This document shows positions 23,343 through 31,853 of a stretch of 64,000 nucleotides of DNA, piece by piece. Below the pieces are notes generated by a model that ran no database searches, was not told the origin of the DNA, and saw only the letters and a list, made by a program, of their open reading frames with translations. Position numbers and translations under genes: made by a program. Numbering within the stretch: position 1 is the first letter of the stretch; each line of letters begins with the position of its first letter. This DNA comes from Planomonospora parontospora (lineage in GTDB: Bacteria > Actinomycetota > Actinomycetes > Streptosporangiales > Streptosporangiaceae): NCBI GenBank assembly GCA_014647935.1, contig BMQD01000006.1, positions 1-64,000 on the forward strand, in the 5' to 3' direction.

Positions 23343-24535
23343 CCGTCTACGACCGGTGGCACAAGTCCCGCCCCGAGCCCGAAGAGGCGAAGTGTTCCGA
23401 GCACAAGCGCGTGCCGACCGCCAAGCACGGCCAGGGAGCGCGCTGGCAGGTCCGCTACCGCGACGAGAAGGGCCAGCAGCTCAAGCGCAACTTCGAGCGG
23501 AAGGCCGACGCCGATCGCTTCGACGTGACGCGCCGTGCCGACGAGCCGCGCGGCGAGTGGATCGACCCCAAGCTCGGGCAGACCAGGTTCCAGGTGTACG
23601 CGCAGACGTGGATGGCGTCGCGACTGCACAAGCCCGGGACCGCGATGACCTACGCCGGGCACCTGAAGAACCACATCAATCCGGTCTTCGGCCTGGTCCC
23701 CCTGATCTCCATACGGCCCACCGCCGTACAGCGGTGGGTGAAGGACCTCCACGTGAAGGGCCTGGCGCCGCGTACGGTCGAGACCGTCTATGTGATCTTC
23801 TCCAGCATCATGCGCGGGGCCGTACGGGACGGCATGATCCGCCGTTCTCCGTGCGTCGACATCCGCTTGCCGGAGCCGGACAAGACCACGATCCGGCTCC
23901 TCTCCCCCGCCGAGGTGATCGTGCTCTACCGGTCCATGCGGCCCGAGTACGCGCCGCTGGTCCTCCTGGGGGCCGCGGCCGGTCTCCGGCAGGGTGAGGC
24001 CCTCGGCCTGGCCGTCGACCGGATCGACTTCGCCGAGGGCATGCTGACGGTGGACCAGCAGGTCGTGGTGATCGACCGGCGTCCGGTGCTGGCCCCGCCG
24101 AAGACGCGGGCCTCCGTCCGCGACGTCCCGGTGCCGGCCGTTCTCGCCGACGCGCTGGCCGAGCACATCGACCGGTGCGAACCGGAGGACGTGCTGTTCC
24201 GGACGACGCGCGGCAACCTGATCCGGCGCGACTACTTCAACGCCGACGTCCTGCGGCCCGCGATCCTCGCGGCCGGGGTGCCGATGGACATGACGTTCCA
24301 CGATCTGCGGCACACCTTCGCCAGTACGGCGCTGGCCGAGGGCGTGCCGATCTCCGAGGTGTCCCGGTGGCTCGGGCACGAGTCCATCACCACGACCGTG
24401 GACCTGTACGGGCACCTGGTCCCGGAGGCCTCCGAGCGGGCGCGGACGGCGCTGGACAACGCCTTCGCCTCGGCGCTCGGGTCCGCCGGATGTGCCCCCG
24501 ATGTGCCCTCTCAGGGCTTCGATCTTCCCGGGTGA
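23339..24535 (+). CDS. Tyrosine integrase
   Basis: 398 residues from ATG 23339. An AP2-like/arm-binding start (ARWQVRYRDEKGQQLKRNFE), a SAM-like core-binding domain (FQVYAQTWMASRLHK and onward) and the catalytic domain are present. The residues are Arg in GLRQGEALGL, His-x-x-Arg in HDLRHTFAS, His in LGHES and Tyr in VDLYGH. The set is complete. The frame is open back to 23135, but ATG 23339 overlaps the excisionase stop and starts the protein domain. Its last codons run into the right attachment repeat at 24521. It should recombine the element with the rnpB 3' end. Confidence 0.93.
   Translation: MTVYDRWHKSRPEPEEAKCSEHKRVPTAKHGQGARWQVRYRDEKGQQLKRNFERKADADRFDVTRRADEPRGEWIDPKLGQTRFQVYAQTWMASRLHKPGTAMTYAGHLKNHINPVFGLVPLISIRPTAVQRWVKDLHVKGLAPRTVETVYVIFSSIMRGAVRDGMIRRSPCVDIRLPEPDKTTIRLLSPAEVIVLYRSMRPEYAPLVLLGAAAGLRQGEALGLAVDRIDFAEGMLTVDQQVVVIDRRPVLAPPKTRASVRDVPVPAVLADALAEHIDRCEPEDVLFRTTRGNLIRRDYFNADVLRPAILAAGVPMDMTFHDLRHTFASTALAEGVPISEVSRWLGHESITTTVDLYGHLVPEASERARTALDNAFASALGSAGCAPDVPSQGFDLPG
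24491..24510 (+). promoter_or_regulatory. Candidate integrase arm-binding site, right copy
   Basis: Exact 20-bp copy of 6839-6858, lying inside the last codons of the integrase gene, about 50 bp before the crossover core. It has two TGTGCCC units 11 bp apart. Confidence 0.5.
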
Positions 24536-24595
24536 GGGTTCCGCCGCAGGTCAGGGGCGGGTGGGGCGGACGAGTCGGCCTGTAGGCCGGGTTCT
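24521..24595. repeat. Right attachment site (attR), includes the rnpB 3' end
   Basis: Direct repeat of 6661-6735. Positions 24562-24595 match perfectly and contain the last 33 nt of rnpB. The integrase stop codon (24533-24535) also lies in this repeat. Confidence 0.9.
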
Positions 24596-24968
24596 GTCCT
24601 TCACTCGCGTGAAGGGGCGACCATCCATCTAGGGCCGGCGTTGCCGCCGGCCTCGAGCGGTCTACCCGCGCGGCTCGGGCGGGCAGCCCTCGAACGTCGC
24701 GCGCGGGACGCTCCTCGCGGAGCGTCCCTTCTTGACCTTGCTCCGGGTGGGGTTTACCGAGCCGCCCACGTCACCGTGGGCGCTGGTGGTCTCTTACACC
24801 ACCGTTTCACCCTTACCCCTCTTGCGAGAGGCGGTCTGTTCTCTGTGGCACTGTCCCGCGGGTCACCCCGGGTCGGCGTTACCGACCACCCTGCCCTGTG
24901 GAGCCCGGACCTTCCTCGGCGGGCCCGCAAGGGACCCGACGCGGCCGCCCGGCCGGCTCGTCCGCCGT
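24563..24968 (-). ncRNA. rnpB: RNase P RNA (bacterial class A)
   Basis: About 405 nt on the minus strand. Diagnostic segments in order include ACAGAGAACAGACCGCC, GGTAAGGGTGAAACGGTGG, GTAAACCCCACCCGGAGC, TAGATGGATGG and ACAGAACCCGGC. The two ends pair as helix P1 (GGCGGACGAG with CTCGTCCGCC), which fixes the limits to within a few bases. It is the catalytic RNA that trims the 5' leader of tRNAs. Its last 33 nt are supplied by the integrated element, and no base differs within the perfect core, so function should be kept. It lies downstream of the RNase H gene on the same strand. Confidence 0.95.
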
Positions 24969-24975
24969 GCCGCCT

Positions 24976-24981
24976 AGCTTA
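24976..24981 (-). promoter_or_regulatory. Possible -10 box of rnpB
   Basis: TAAGCT on the minus strand ends seven bases before the P1-defined 5' end (about 24968). No convincing -35 hexamer is seen. Confidence 0.35.
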
Positions 24982-25146
24982 TCCGCTCCCGGGCGATCTC
25001 CGGCCGGGCCGCCGTCCGGCCCGCGTCCGGTGATCGCGTGGGCGGACGCCTCCCGGTCCCGGGCCGACGGGTCCGGTCCGGGGCGCCGCGGCCTGTCGGG
25101 GCCGGATCCGGACCTCCCCGGGCGCCGGCCGCGCGCGTGCCCGCTC

Positions 25147-26514
25147 TCAGCGCAGATGCGAGGTGTCGTTGAACGACTTCACCACGGCCGGCCCGTCGGC
25201 GTAGTACTCGACCAGGGACAGGCAGGCCAGGTCGAGGTGCATGCGGTACAGCGCGGCGGGCGGGGCCAGCAGCGCGAGCCGGAGCAGCGTCTTGATCGGC
25301 GTCACGTGGGAGACGACGAGGACCGTCCTGCTCTCGTAGCGCTCGACGAGCCCGTCCCGGACCGCCTCGACCCGCCGTGCCGCGGTCTCGAAGCTCTCCC
25401 CGCCCGGCGGCGCGGCGGCCGGGTCCGACAGCCACGCCTTGAGCTCGTCCGGCCAGCGGCGCTGGATCTCGGTGAAGGTGTGGCCCTCCCAGTCGCCGAA
25501 GTCGACCTCCCGCAGGTCCTCCTCGACGAGCACCTCCAGACCGGTCCTGGCCGCGACGGCCTCGGCGGTGGCCCGCGCCCGCTTGAGCGGGGAGCTGACG
25601 ATCGCCTGCACGCCGTACGACGGCTGCGAGAGCCTGGCCGCGGCGGCCTCGGCCTGGGCGGCGCCGTTCGCGGTGAGCTCGGGGTCTCCGAGGCCGGAGA
25701 ACCTGCGCTCGACGGAGAGCGGGGTCTCGCCGTGGCGGAGCAGGATCAGGGTGGTGGCCGCGGTGGTCGGGGGGCGCCAGCCGGTGCCCGGGGCCGTGCC
25801 GGTGGCCGGAGCGGTGCCGGTGGCCGGGGCCATGGCCGCGGCCGCCTTCGCCGGAAGGCCGGACGGGACCTCGGAGACGTCGGTCGGATCGAAGAGGGCC
25901 CCCTGCGCGGCGGGCGCGGGGGCTCCCGCCCGCCCGGCGTCCGCGGACGCGCCAGGGCCGGAGCGCGGGGAACCGGCGGAGCGTTCCGGGACTCGATCGG
26001 CACCGGCGGAGGCTCTCCCGGGGCCGGCGGCTCCCCCCGTCGGAGCGGCTCCTCCCGCCGGGGCGGTCCCCGCCGCGGAGGCGGTCGAGCGCCACGGGAG
26101 GCCCTTGGCGGCGGCGTCCATCGCCTCGTTGGCCAGGCGGTCGGCGTCGGTGTTGCGCTCGCGGGGGATCCACTTCCAGGTGACCCGGAGGCGGCGGGCC
26201 AGGACCGCGGCCTCCGAGGCGAGCGGGCGCAGGCCCTCGTTCTTGATCTTCCAGCGGCCGGCCATCTGCTCGACGACCAGTTTGGAGTCCATCCGCACCT
26301 CGACCGCCGCGCCGTCCCCGGCCAGGTCCAGCAGGGCCCGCAGGCCGGCGATCAGCCCGCGGTACTCGGCGACGTTGTTGGTCGCGGTGCCGATCGCCGC
26401 GGCGTCCTCGGCGAGGATCTGGCCGTCGGCGGCGTCCTTGACCACCGCGCCGTAGCCGGCGGGACCGGGGTTGCCCCGGGACCCGCCGTCGGCCTCGACG
26501 AGGTAGGACGTCAC
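25147..26514 (-). CDS. Bifunctional RNase H / phosphoglycerate-mutase-type acid phosphatase
   Basis: 455 residues from GTG 26514. Residues 1-135 are an RNase HI-like domain with VEADGGSRGNPGPAGYG, NNVAEYRGL, RMDSKLV and NTDADRLANEAMD giving the acidic residues. An Ala/Gly/Pro-rich linker of about 110 residues follows, longer than usual. From about residue 250 there is a histidine phosphatase domain (LLRHGETPLSVERRF, SSPLKRARATAEA, VVSHVTPIK). Mycobacterial relatives cleave RNA-DNA hybrids and have phosphatase activity linked to alpha-ribazole phosphate (CobC). The start overlaps the upstream gene's stop by 4 bp. rnpB lies downstream on the same strand. Confidence 0.92.
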   Translation of the reverse strand: MTSYLVEADGGSRGNPGPAGYGAVVKDAADGQILAEDAAAIGTATNNVAEYRGLIAGLRALLDLAGDGAAVEVRMDSKLVVEQMAGRWKIKNEGLRPLASEAAVLARRLRVTWKWIPRERNTDADRLANEAMDAAAKGLPWRSTASAAGTAPAGGAAPTGGAAGPGRASAGADRVPERSAGSPRSGPGASADAGRAGAPAPAAQGALFDPTDVSEVPSGLPAKAAAAMAPATGTAPATGTAPGTGWRPPTTAATTLILLRHGETPLSVERRFSGLGDPELTANGAAQAEAAAARLSQPSYGVQAIVSSPLKRARATAEAVAARTGLEVLVEEDLREVDFGDWEGHTFTEIQRRWPDELKAWLSDPAAAPPGGESFETAARRVEAVRDGLVERYESRTVLVVSHVTPIKTLLRLALLAPPAALYRMHLDLACLSLVEYYADGPAVVKSFNDTSHLR

Positions 26515-27251
26515 AGCCCGGACTCGGGGGTGCGGACCAGGATGCGGCGGCACTCCTCGCAGCGGATCACCTCGTCGTGCGGGGCGGCCTTGATGCGGTT
26601 GACGTCCGCGATGGACAGGCTCGTCCGGCAGCCCAGGCAGCGGCCGCCCTGGAGCATCGCGGCGCCGACTCCGAACTGCTCGCGGAGCTTCTCGTAGAGG
26701 GAGAGCAGGTCGGCGGGGACGTCGGCGGCGACGCCGGAGCGCTTGGTCTTCACCTCGCCGAGCTCCTTGTCGATCTCGGCGAAGGCGGCGTCCCTGCGGT
26801 CCTCGGCGGCGGCGCGGGCGGCGGCGAGCTCGTCGCGCTCGGCGGACAGCTTGACGACCTGCCCGTCGGCGGTCTCCCGGCGCTCCATGATCTCGAGCAC
26901 CACCTCCTCCAGGTCGCCCTGGCGGCGGGTCAGCGAGGCGATCTCCGACTGGAGGCTGGCCAGGTCCTTGGGAGAGGAGACCTGGCCGGAGTCGAGGCGC
27001 TTCTGGTCGCGCTCGACGCGGACGCGGACCGAGTCGACGTCGGACTCGGCCTTGGACTGCTCCCTGGCCAGGTCGCCCGCCTCGGTCTCGGCGGCGATCA
27101 CCTGCGTGGCCAGCCTGGCCACGCGGGCGGCGAGCTCGTCGATCTCGGCCAGTTCCGGCAGGGTGCGGCGGCGGTGGGCCAGCCGGTCGAGGACGGAGTC
27201 GACCTCGGCCAGGTCGAGCAGGCGCTTCTGGGATGCCGGGGCTGCTTTCAC
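26511..27251 (-). CDS. C4-type zinc-ribbon coiled-coil protein
   Basis: 246 residues from GTG 27251. Residues 1-175 are a long antiparallel coiled coil rich in Glu, Arg and Ala (LLDLAEVDSVLDRLAHRRRT and onward). The C-terminus is a zinc ribbon with CLGC and CEEC pairs about 30 residues apart. This matches the DUF164-type proteins that sit between nif3-like and RNase H genes in actinobacteria; a nucleic-acid-related role is suspected but unproved. It begins one base from the Nif3-like stop and overlaps the next gene by 4 bp. The frame is open upstream to 27320 inside the nif3-like gene, which I reject. Confidence 0.9.
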   Translation of the reverse strand: MKAAPASQKRLLDLAEVDSVLDRLAHRRRTLPELAEIDELAARVARLATQVIAAETEAGDLAREQSKAESDVDSVRVRVERDQKRLDSGQVSSPKDLASLQSEIASLTRRQGDLEEVVLEIMERRETADGQVVKLSAERDELAAARAAAEDRRDAAFAEIDKELGEVKTKRSGVAADVPADLLSLYEKLREQFGVGAAMLQGGRCLGCRTSLSIADVNRIKAAPHDEVIRCEECRRILVRTPESGL

Positions 27252-27252
27252 T

Positions 27253-28092
27253 TCATTCCTCGCACTCTGCTGTTGTCGTCCATGCGTCCGTGACCGTCTC
27301 GGAGACACGTGCCTCAACATTAATCCCCCGCGCCGCCAACCCTGACGTCAGCCGCCGGGCGGCGTCGGCCAGCCAGGGCCATTCGGTGGCCCAGTGGGCC
27401 GCGTCGACGAGCGCGGGGCCGCCGGAGGAGGACGACGCCTCGGCGAACTCGCTGGCCGGGTGGTGGCGGAGGTCGGCGGTGAGGAAGACGTCGACTCCGG
27501 CGGCGCGGGCCGTGCCCAGGAGGGAGTCGCCCGCTCCCCCGCTCACCGCGACCCGCAGGACCTCCCGGTCGAGGTCTCCGGCGACGCGCAGGCCGCCCGC
27601 CGTGCGGGGCAGTCCCCGGGCGGCCCGCCGTACGAAGTCGCGCAGGGGCGTCGGCGCGGGCAGGAAGCCGACGCGGCCGAGTCCGCGGCGGGGGTCGGCG
27701 GCGGCGGGGCTCAGCGGGACCAGCGGCCCGGTCAGGCCCACGGCGCGGGCGAGCGCGTCGGAGACGCCGGGGTCGGCGACGTCGGCGTTGGTGTGGGCGG
27801 TGTAGAGGGCCACGTCGTTCTTGATCAGCCGGTGGACCAGGCGGCCCTTGAAGGTGGTGGCCGCGACGGTCGTCGTGCCGCGCAGGTAGAGCGGGTGGTG
27901 GGTCACGACCAGGTCGGCGCCCCACGCCAGGGCCTCGTCCGCGACGGCGGCGACCGGGTCCACCGCGAACAGGATCTTCCGGACGGGCTGGGCGGGGTCG
28001 CCGCAGACGAGCCCGACCGCGTCCCACGACTCCGCCCAGGCGGGGTCGTAGAGGGTCTCGAGCTCGGTGACGGCGTCGGCGAGGGTGGACAC
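27253..28092 (-). CDS. Nif3-like dinuclear metal centre protein
   Basis: 279 residues. Metal ligands appear in DLVVTHHPLYL, AHTNADVAD and near the C-terminus in VDAAHWATEW, the arrangement of the Nif3/YbgI family. These form ring-shaped hexamers with a two-metal site and have been proposed as GTP cyclohydrolase-like or hydrolase enzymes; the true substrate is uncertain. First gene of the run Nif3, zinc ribbon, RNase H, rnpB. GTG 28092 is the start. The monooxygenase gene at 28197 is divergent. Confidence 0.9.
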   Translation of the reverse strand: MSTLADAVTELETLYDPAWAESWDAVGLVCGDPAQPVRKILFAVDPVAAVADEALAWGADLVVTHHPLYLRGTTTVAATTFKGRLVHRLIKNDVALYTAHTNADVADPGVSDALARAVGLTGPLVPLSPAAADPRRGLGRVGFLPAPTPLRDFVRRAARGLPRTAGGLRVAGDLDREVLRVAVSGGAGDSLLGTARAAGVDVFLTADLRHHPASEFAEASSSSGGPALVDAAHWATEWPWLADAARRLTSGLAARGINVEARVSETVTDAWTTTAECEE

Positions 28093-28196
28093 GTGCGGCA
28101 GACTACCGGCCCCGCCATCGTCGTCGTCTCCGCCCCTGTTTCCGGGCCCGCGGATCGCTTAATGTAAGTGGATCCTGACTCGTGGAGGGCCAGCGT

Positions 28197-29636
28197 ATGA
28201 GTCCCACTGTCGCGATCATCGGTGCCGGGTTCGGCGGGCTGTGCATGGCCATCCGGCTGGAGCAGGCGGGCATCCGCTCCTACACGGTCTTCGAGAAGGG
28301 CGGCGACGTCGGGGGCACCTGGCGGGACAACACCTATCCGGGGGCGGGCTGCGACATACCCTCGCACCTGTACTCCTTCTCCTTCGAGAAGTACTCCAGC
28401 TGGACCCGCCGCTACCCGGGGCAGCCGGAGATCCTCGCCTACCTGGAGTCCTGCGCCGACAAGTACGGCCTGCGCCCGCGCATCCGGCTGGGCGCCGAGG
28501 TCACCTCGATCGCCTTCGACGAGTCGCTGGGCCGGTGGCGGGTGCGCACGGCGGACGGCGAGCGGCTCTTCGACGTGGTGGTCTCGGCCGTCGGCCAGCT
28601 CAACCGGCCCCGCCTGCCCGACATCCCCGGCATGTCGTCCTTCGCCGGTCCCTCCTTCCACTCCGCCCGCTGGGACCACTCGGCGGACCTGACCGGCAGG
28701 CGGGTGGCCGTGATCGGGAGCGGATCGTCGGCGGCCCAGCTGATCCCGCCGGTGGCCGAGGCCGCCGGTCACCTCGACGTCTTCCAGCGCACCCCCAACT
28801 GGGTGATCCCCAAGCCGGACGCCGTCTTCGGCCCGGCGGTGCGGGCGGCCTTCCGGTACGTCCCGTTCCTGCAGCGGGCCTATCGCGAGTGGGTCTACCG
28901 CTACGCCGAGGCGACCCTGCACAGCGCCCTGGCGGGCGGGTGGAGCACCGGGCTGCTCCGCAGGCGCGCCCTGGAGCACCTGCACGCCCGGATCCCCGAC
29001 CCGGAGCTGCGGTCCAAGCTCACCCCGGCCTACCCGATCGGCTGCCGGCGGGTGGTCATCGACAGCGCGTTCTACCCGGCGCTGGCCCGGCCCGACGTGG
29101 ACGTCGTCACCGACCCGATCGTCCGCGTCACGCCCTCGGGGGTGGAGACCGTCGCCGGCCACCGCGAGGCCGACGTGATCGTCTACGCGACGGGGTTCCG
29201 GACCACCGACTTCCTCGCGCCGCTCGAGGTCGTCGGCAGGCGGGGCCGCCGCCTGCACGAGGAGTGGAAGGACGGCGCGGAGGCCTACCTGGGCATCGCG
29301 GTGCCGCACTTCCCGAACCTGTTCCTGCTGTACGGGCCCAACACCAACCTGGGCCACAACTCGATCGTCTTCATGCTCGAGTGCCAGGTCCGCTACATCA
29401 TGGGCTGCCTGCCGTACCTCGCGGGCGCGGGGCCGATGGAGGTGCGGCCCGAGGCGATGGACGCCTGGCGGCGGAGGCTGGACCGGGCGATGGGCGACAT
29501 GGTGTGGCAGGCGGGGTGCACCAGCTGGTACAAGAACGCGGCGGGCCGGGTGGTCAACAACTGGCCGGGGCCGACGACGCTCTACCGGCGCCTGACCCGC
29601 GCGCCCCGGCCGGGGGCGTTCCGCTTCGGCGGGTGA
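28197..29636 (+). CDS. FAD-dependent Baeyer-Villiger-type monooxygenase
   Basis: 479 residues. The N-terminal FAD fold has GAGFGG (residues 8-13), an acidic EKGGDVGGTWRDNTYPG segment, and a BVMO-like fingerprint FAGPSFHSARWDHS. A second dinucleotide fold VIGSGSSAAQ binds NADPH. The end is typical for the family (NLFLLYGPNTNLGHNSIVFM). It should insert one oxygen atom into a ketone or oxidise another carbonyl compound, substrate unknown. GGAGGG lies 7 bp before ATG 28197. It is followed after about 60 bp by the dipeptidase gene on the same strand, which need not share its pathway. Confidence 0.87.
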   Translation: MSPTVAIIGAGFGGLCMAIRLEQAGIRSYTVFEKGGDVGGTWRDNTYPGAGCDIPSHLYSFSFEKYSSWTRRYPGQPEILAYLESCADKYGLRPRIRLGAEVTSIAFDESLGRWRVRTADGERLFDVVVSAVGQLNRPRLPDIPGMSSFAGPSFHSARWDHSADLTGRRVAVIGSGSSAAQLIPPVAEAAGHLDVFQRTPNWVIPKPDAVFGPAVRAAFRYVPFLQRAYREWVYRYAEATLHSALAGGWSTGLLRRRALEHLHARIPDPELRSKLTPAYPIGCRRVVIDSAFYPALARPDVDVVTDPIVRVTPSGVETVAGHREADVIVYATGFRTTDFLAPLEVVGRRGRRLHEEWKDGAEAYLGIAVPHFPNLFLLYGPNTNLGHNSIVFMLECQVRYIMGCLPYLAGAGPMEVRPEAMDAWRRRLDRAMGDMVWQAGCTSWYKNAAGRVVNNWPGPTTLYRRLTRAPRPGAFRFGG

Positions 29637-29694
29637 GCGCGCCGGGGCGGTAGCGTCGGTGCGCAACCGTCGTTCCCCGAGGAGGAACCCGCCC

Positions 29695-30753
29695 GTGCCC
29701 GCCGACCTCCCCAGCGCTCCGCACCACGACCTGCACCACCGCGCCGTGGTCGCCGACACCCACAACGACCTGCTGATGGCCGTGACGGCCCGGCCGCCGG
29801 AGCGCTGGGCGTCGTTCTTCCGGGAGCGCTGGCTGCCCCAGCTCCGCGAGGGCGGGGTGGACCTGCAGGTGCTGCCGGTGTTCGTCGACGACCAGTACCG
29901 GCCCGAGGGCGCGCTCCGGCAGACCCTGCGCATGATCGAGTGCGCGCACGCGCTGGCCGAGGGGAACGCCGCCGAGGTACGGCTCTGCACGGACGGCGCC
30001 CAGATCGACGAGGCCCTCGCCGAGGGCAGGATCGCCCTGGTCCTGGCGCTGGAGAGCATGCCCGGCCTGGACGCGAGCGTCGAGCTGCTGCCCGCCCTGC
30101 ACCGGCTGGGCGTGCGGGTCGCCTCGATCGCCCACTGGGGCCGCACTCCGCTGGCGGACGGCAGCGGCGAGGACGCGACCGGGAGCAGGCTGACGGCCGC
30201 GGGGGTGGCGGCGGTCCGGGAGATGGAGCGCCTCGGCATGGTCTTCGACGTCTCCCACCTGGGCGCGTCGGGCGTCGAGCACGTGCTCGAGCTGGCCTCC
30301 CGGCCGGTGATGGCGACCCACTCGGCGGCCCGCGCCCTGCGGGACCACCACCGCAACCTCACCGACGAGCAGATCCGCGGCGTCGCCGCGACCGGCGGCG
30401 TGGTCTGCGTGAACTTCCTGGCGGCGTTCCTGTCGGAGGACGCCGCCGAGTACACCGTGGACCGCCTGGTGGACCACATCGCGTACGTGGCGGGCGTGGC
30501 CGGGATCGACCACGTGGGCCTCGGCCCGGACTTCATCCGCGAGGTCATGCACGACGTCACGCCGCCGTGCTGCGAGGACGGCGTCCACGGGCTCGACGTG
30601 CTGGCGGCCGTCCCCGGCCTGGCCGGGCCGTCCGGCCTGCCGCTGGTCACCGAGGCCCTGGACCGGCACGGCTTCGCCGAGGAGGAGATTGTCAAGATCC
30701 TCGGCGAGAACGTCCTGCGCCTGTTCCGCGCCGAGCTGGGCAGGCCCGTCTGA
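29695..30753 (+). CDS. Membrane dipeptidase family (M19) hydrolase
   Basis: 352 residues from GTG 29695, preceded by AGGAGG at nine bases. Metal-binding motif HxD is in ADTHNDLL near residue 20. Other signature segments are VLALESMP, FDVSHLG, ATHSAARALRDHHRNLTDEQ and DHVGLGPDF. The layout fits renal-dipeptidase-like zinc enzymes that cleave dipeptides or other amide-type bonds; the substrate cannot be given. No signal peptide, so it is cytoplasmic. The last bridging segment reads GLGPDF rather than the commoner GSDFDG. Confidence 0.88.
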   Translation: MPADLPSAPHHDLHHRAVVADTHNDLLMAVTARPPERWASFFRERWLPQLREGGVDLQVLPVFVDDQYRPEGALRQTLRMIECAHALAEGNAAEVRLCTDGAQIDEALAEGRIALVLALESMPGLDASVELLPALHRLGVRVASIAHWGRTPLADGSGEDATGSRLTAAGVAAVREMERLGMVFDVSHLGASGVEHVLELASRPVMATHSAARALRDHHRNLTDEQIRGVAATGGVVCVNFLAAFLSEDAAEYTVDRLVDHIAYVAGVAGIDHVGLGPDFIREVMHDVTPPCCEDGVHGLDVLAAVPGLAGPSGLPLVTEALDRHGFAEEEIVKILGENVLRLFRAELGRPV

Positions 30754-30852
30754 GCCCGGGGCCGTCCCGGTCCCTCCAGCCGTCCGGCTCCGGGCCCCGG
30801 GTCTCGGCGGCCGGCCGCTCCCGGGCCCCCGGCGCGCCGTCCTCGGCCGTCC

Positions 30853-31689
30853 TCAGCCCTTCCAGACGCCGGTGGCCGCGGCGGCCTCGGCGTAGTCGGT
30901 GAAGTCGCGGGGGGCGCGGCCCAGCGCACGCCGGACCCCGTCCCCCAGATGGGCGTTGCGACCGTCGAGGACCTTGCCGAACATGACGGCCAGCACCTCC
31001 GCCTCCTCGGCCGGCACGCCGTACTCCACCAGCATGGACGCGTACCCGTCGGCGGAGACCGGGGCGTAGCGGACCTCCCGGCCGGAGGCCTCGGCGATCT
31101 CCGCGGCGGCCTCGGCGAAGGTCAGCAGCCGGGGGCCGGTCACCTCGTAGACCCGGCCCGCATGGCCGGGCTCGGTGAGGGCGGCGACCGCCACGTCCGC
31201 GATGTCGCCGGCGTCGGCGAACGGCTCGGCGACGTCCCCCGCCGGGAGCGCGATCACACCGCCGAGCACCGGCTCCAGCAGGTGGCCCTCGTCGAAGTTC
31301 TGGCAGAACCAGCTCGCGCGCACGATCGTCCACTCGGCGCCCGAGCCTCTGACCGCCTCCTCCGCGCGCCCCGCCTCCTCCTCTCCTCTGCCGGACAGCA
31401 GGACCAGGCGGCGGGCTCCGGCGGCCACGGCCCGCCCGGCCAGCGCGCCGACCGCCTCGACCGCCCCGGGCGCCACCAGGTCGGGCTGGTAGGAGATGTA
31501 CACCGCCCCGGTGTCCCGCAGCGCGGCCTCCCAGGTGTCCGGGTCGTTCCAGTCGAACGGCGGGTTCCCCGACCGGGAGCCGATCCGCACCGGCAGGCCG
31601 CGCGCCCGCAGCCCGGCCGCCACCCGCCTCCCGGTCTTGCCGGTGCCGCCGGTGACCAGTGTCGTCTTCTCCGTGCTGTTCTCCGTCAT
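30853..31689 (-). CDS. NmrA/NAD(P)H-binding atypical SDR
   Basis: 278 residues from ATG 31689. The Rossmann signature is TLVTGGTGKTGRRV at residues 9-22. WTIVRASWFCQNF and GDIADVAVAAL are typical of NmrA-like proteins related to quinone or redox-sensing oxidoreductases. The usual YxxxK catalytic pair is not seen, as in many NmrA proteins that act as sensors. The frame is open upstream to 31746 but ATG 31689 starts the fold. Divergent from the acyltransferase gene, with 164 bp between them. Confidence 0.87.
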   Translation of the reverse strand: MTENSTEKTTLVTGGTGKTGRRVAAGLRARGLPVRIGSRSGNPPFDWNDPDTWEAALRDTGAVYISYQPDLVAPGAVEAVGALAGRAVAAGARRLVLLSGRGEEEAGRAEEAVRGSGAEWTIVRASWFCQNFDEGHLLEPVLGGVIALPAGDVAEPFADAGDIADVAVAALTEPGHAGRVYEVTGPRLLTFAEAAAEIAEASGREVRYAPVSADGYASMLVEYGVPAEEAEVLAVMFGKVLDGRNAHLGDGVRRALGRAPRDFTDYAEAAAATGVWKG

Positions 31690-31853
31690 GGGGCAAGTCA
31701 ATCCCGGCCGGCCGAAGCCTTCCATGGCCGAGGATCTCGCCTCCATGTCCGTACGTCCACGGCGGTCGGACCGCGCAGTACTGCCACTCAGCCAGAAAGT
31801 CGTTTTTATCGGTATATCAGCGCCTTCAACCCCTTGATCGTTAACATCGCCGG

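Larger units (their letters stand above)
6661..24595. mobile_element. AICE (pSAM2-like integrative conjugative element) integrated at rnpB
   Basis: About 17.9 kb bounded by 75-bp direct repeats (6661-6735 and 24521-24595) differing at two positions. The gene set from 15.5 to 24.5 kb is the standard AICE core: GntR and XRE regulators, FtsK/SpoIIIE translocase, SpdB-like protein, RepSA-like initiator, excisionase and tyrosine integrase, with the integrase next to the right end. No phage structural genes are present. Right of the element rnpB is complete, and the last 33 nt of rnpB fall inside the perfectly matching part of the repeat. The element thus carries its own copy of the gene's 3' end, and the displaced original is at the left end. 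The left half holds cargo genes. Confidence 0.9.

Noticed and set aside
6661-24595. Prophage
   Set aside because: No capsid, portal, tail or lysis genes. Rep, FtsK-like, SpdB-like, Xis and Int make an AICE.
30755-30801. Terminator after the dipeptidase gene
   Set aside because: The complementary 8-bp blocks are more than 30 bases apart in GC-rich sequence, so the hairpin is weak.
27903-30929. A 1008-residue open frame on the minus strand across the monooxygenase and dipeptidase genes
   Set aside because: It is the antisense shadow of recognisable plus-strand enzymes; its peptide is Arg/Pro/Gly-rich without any domain.
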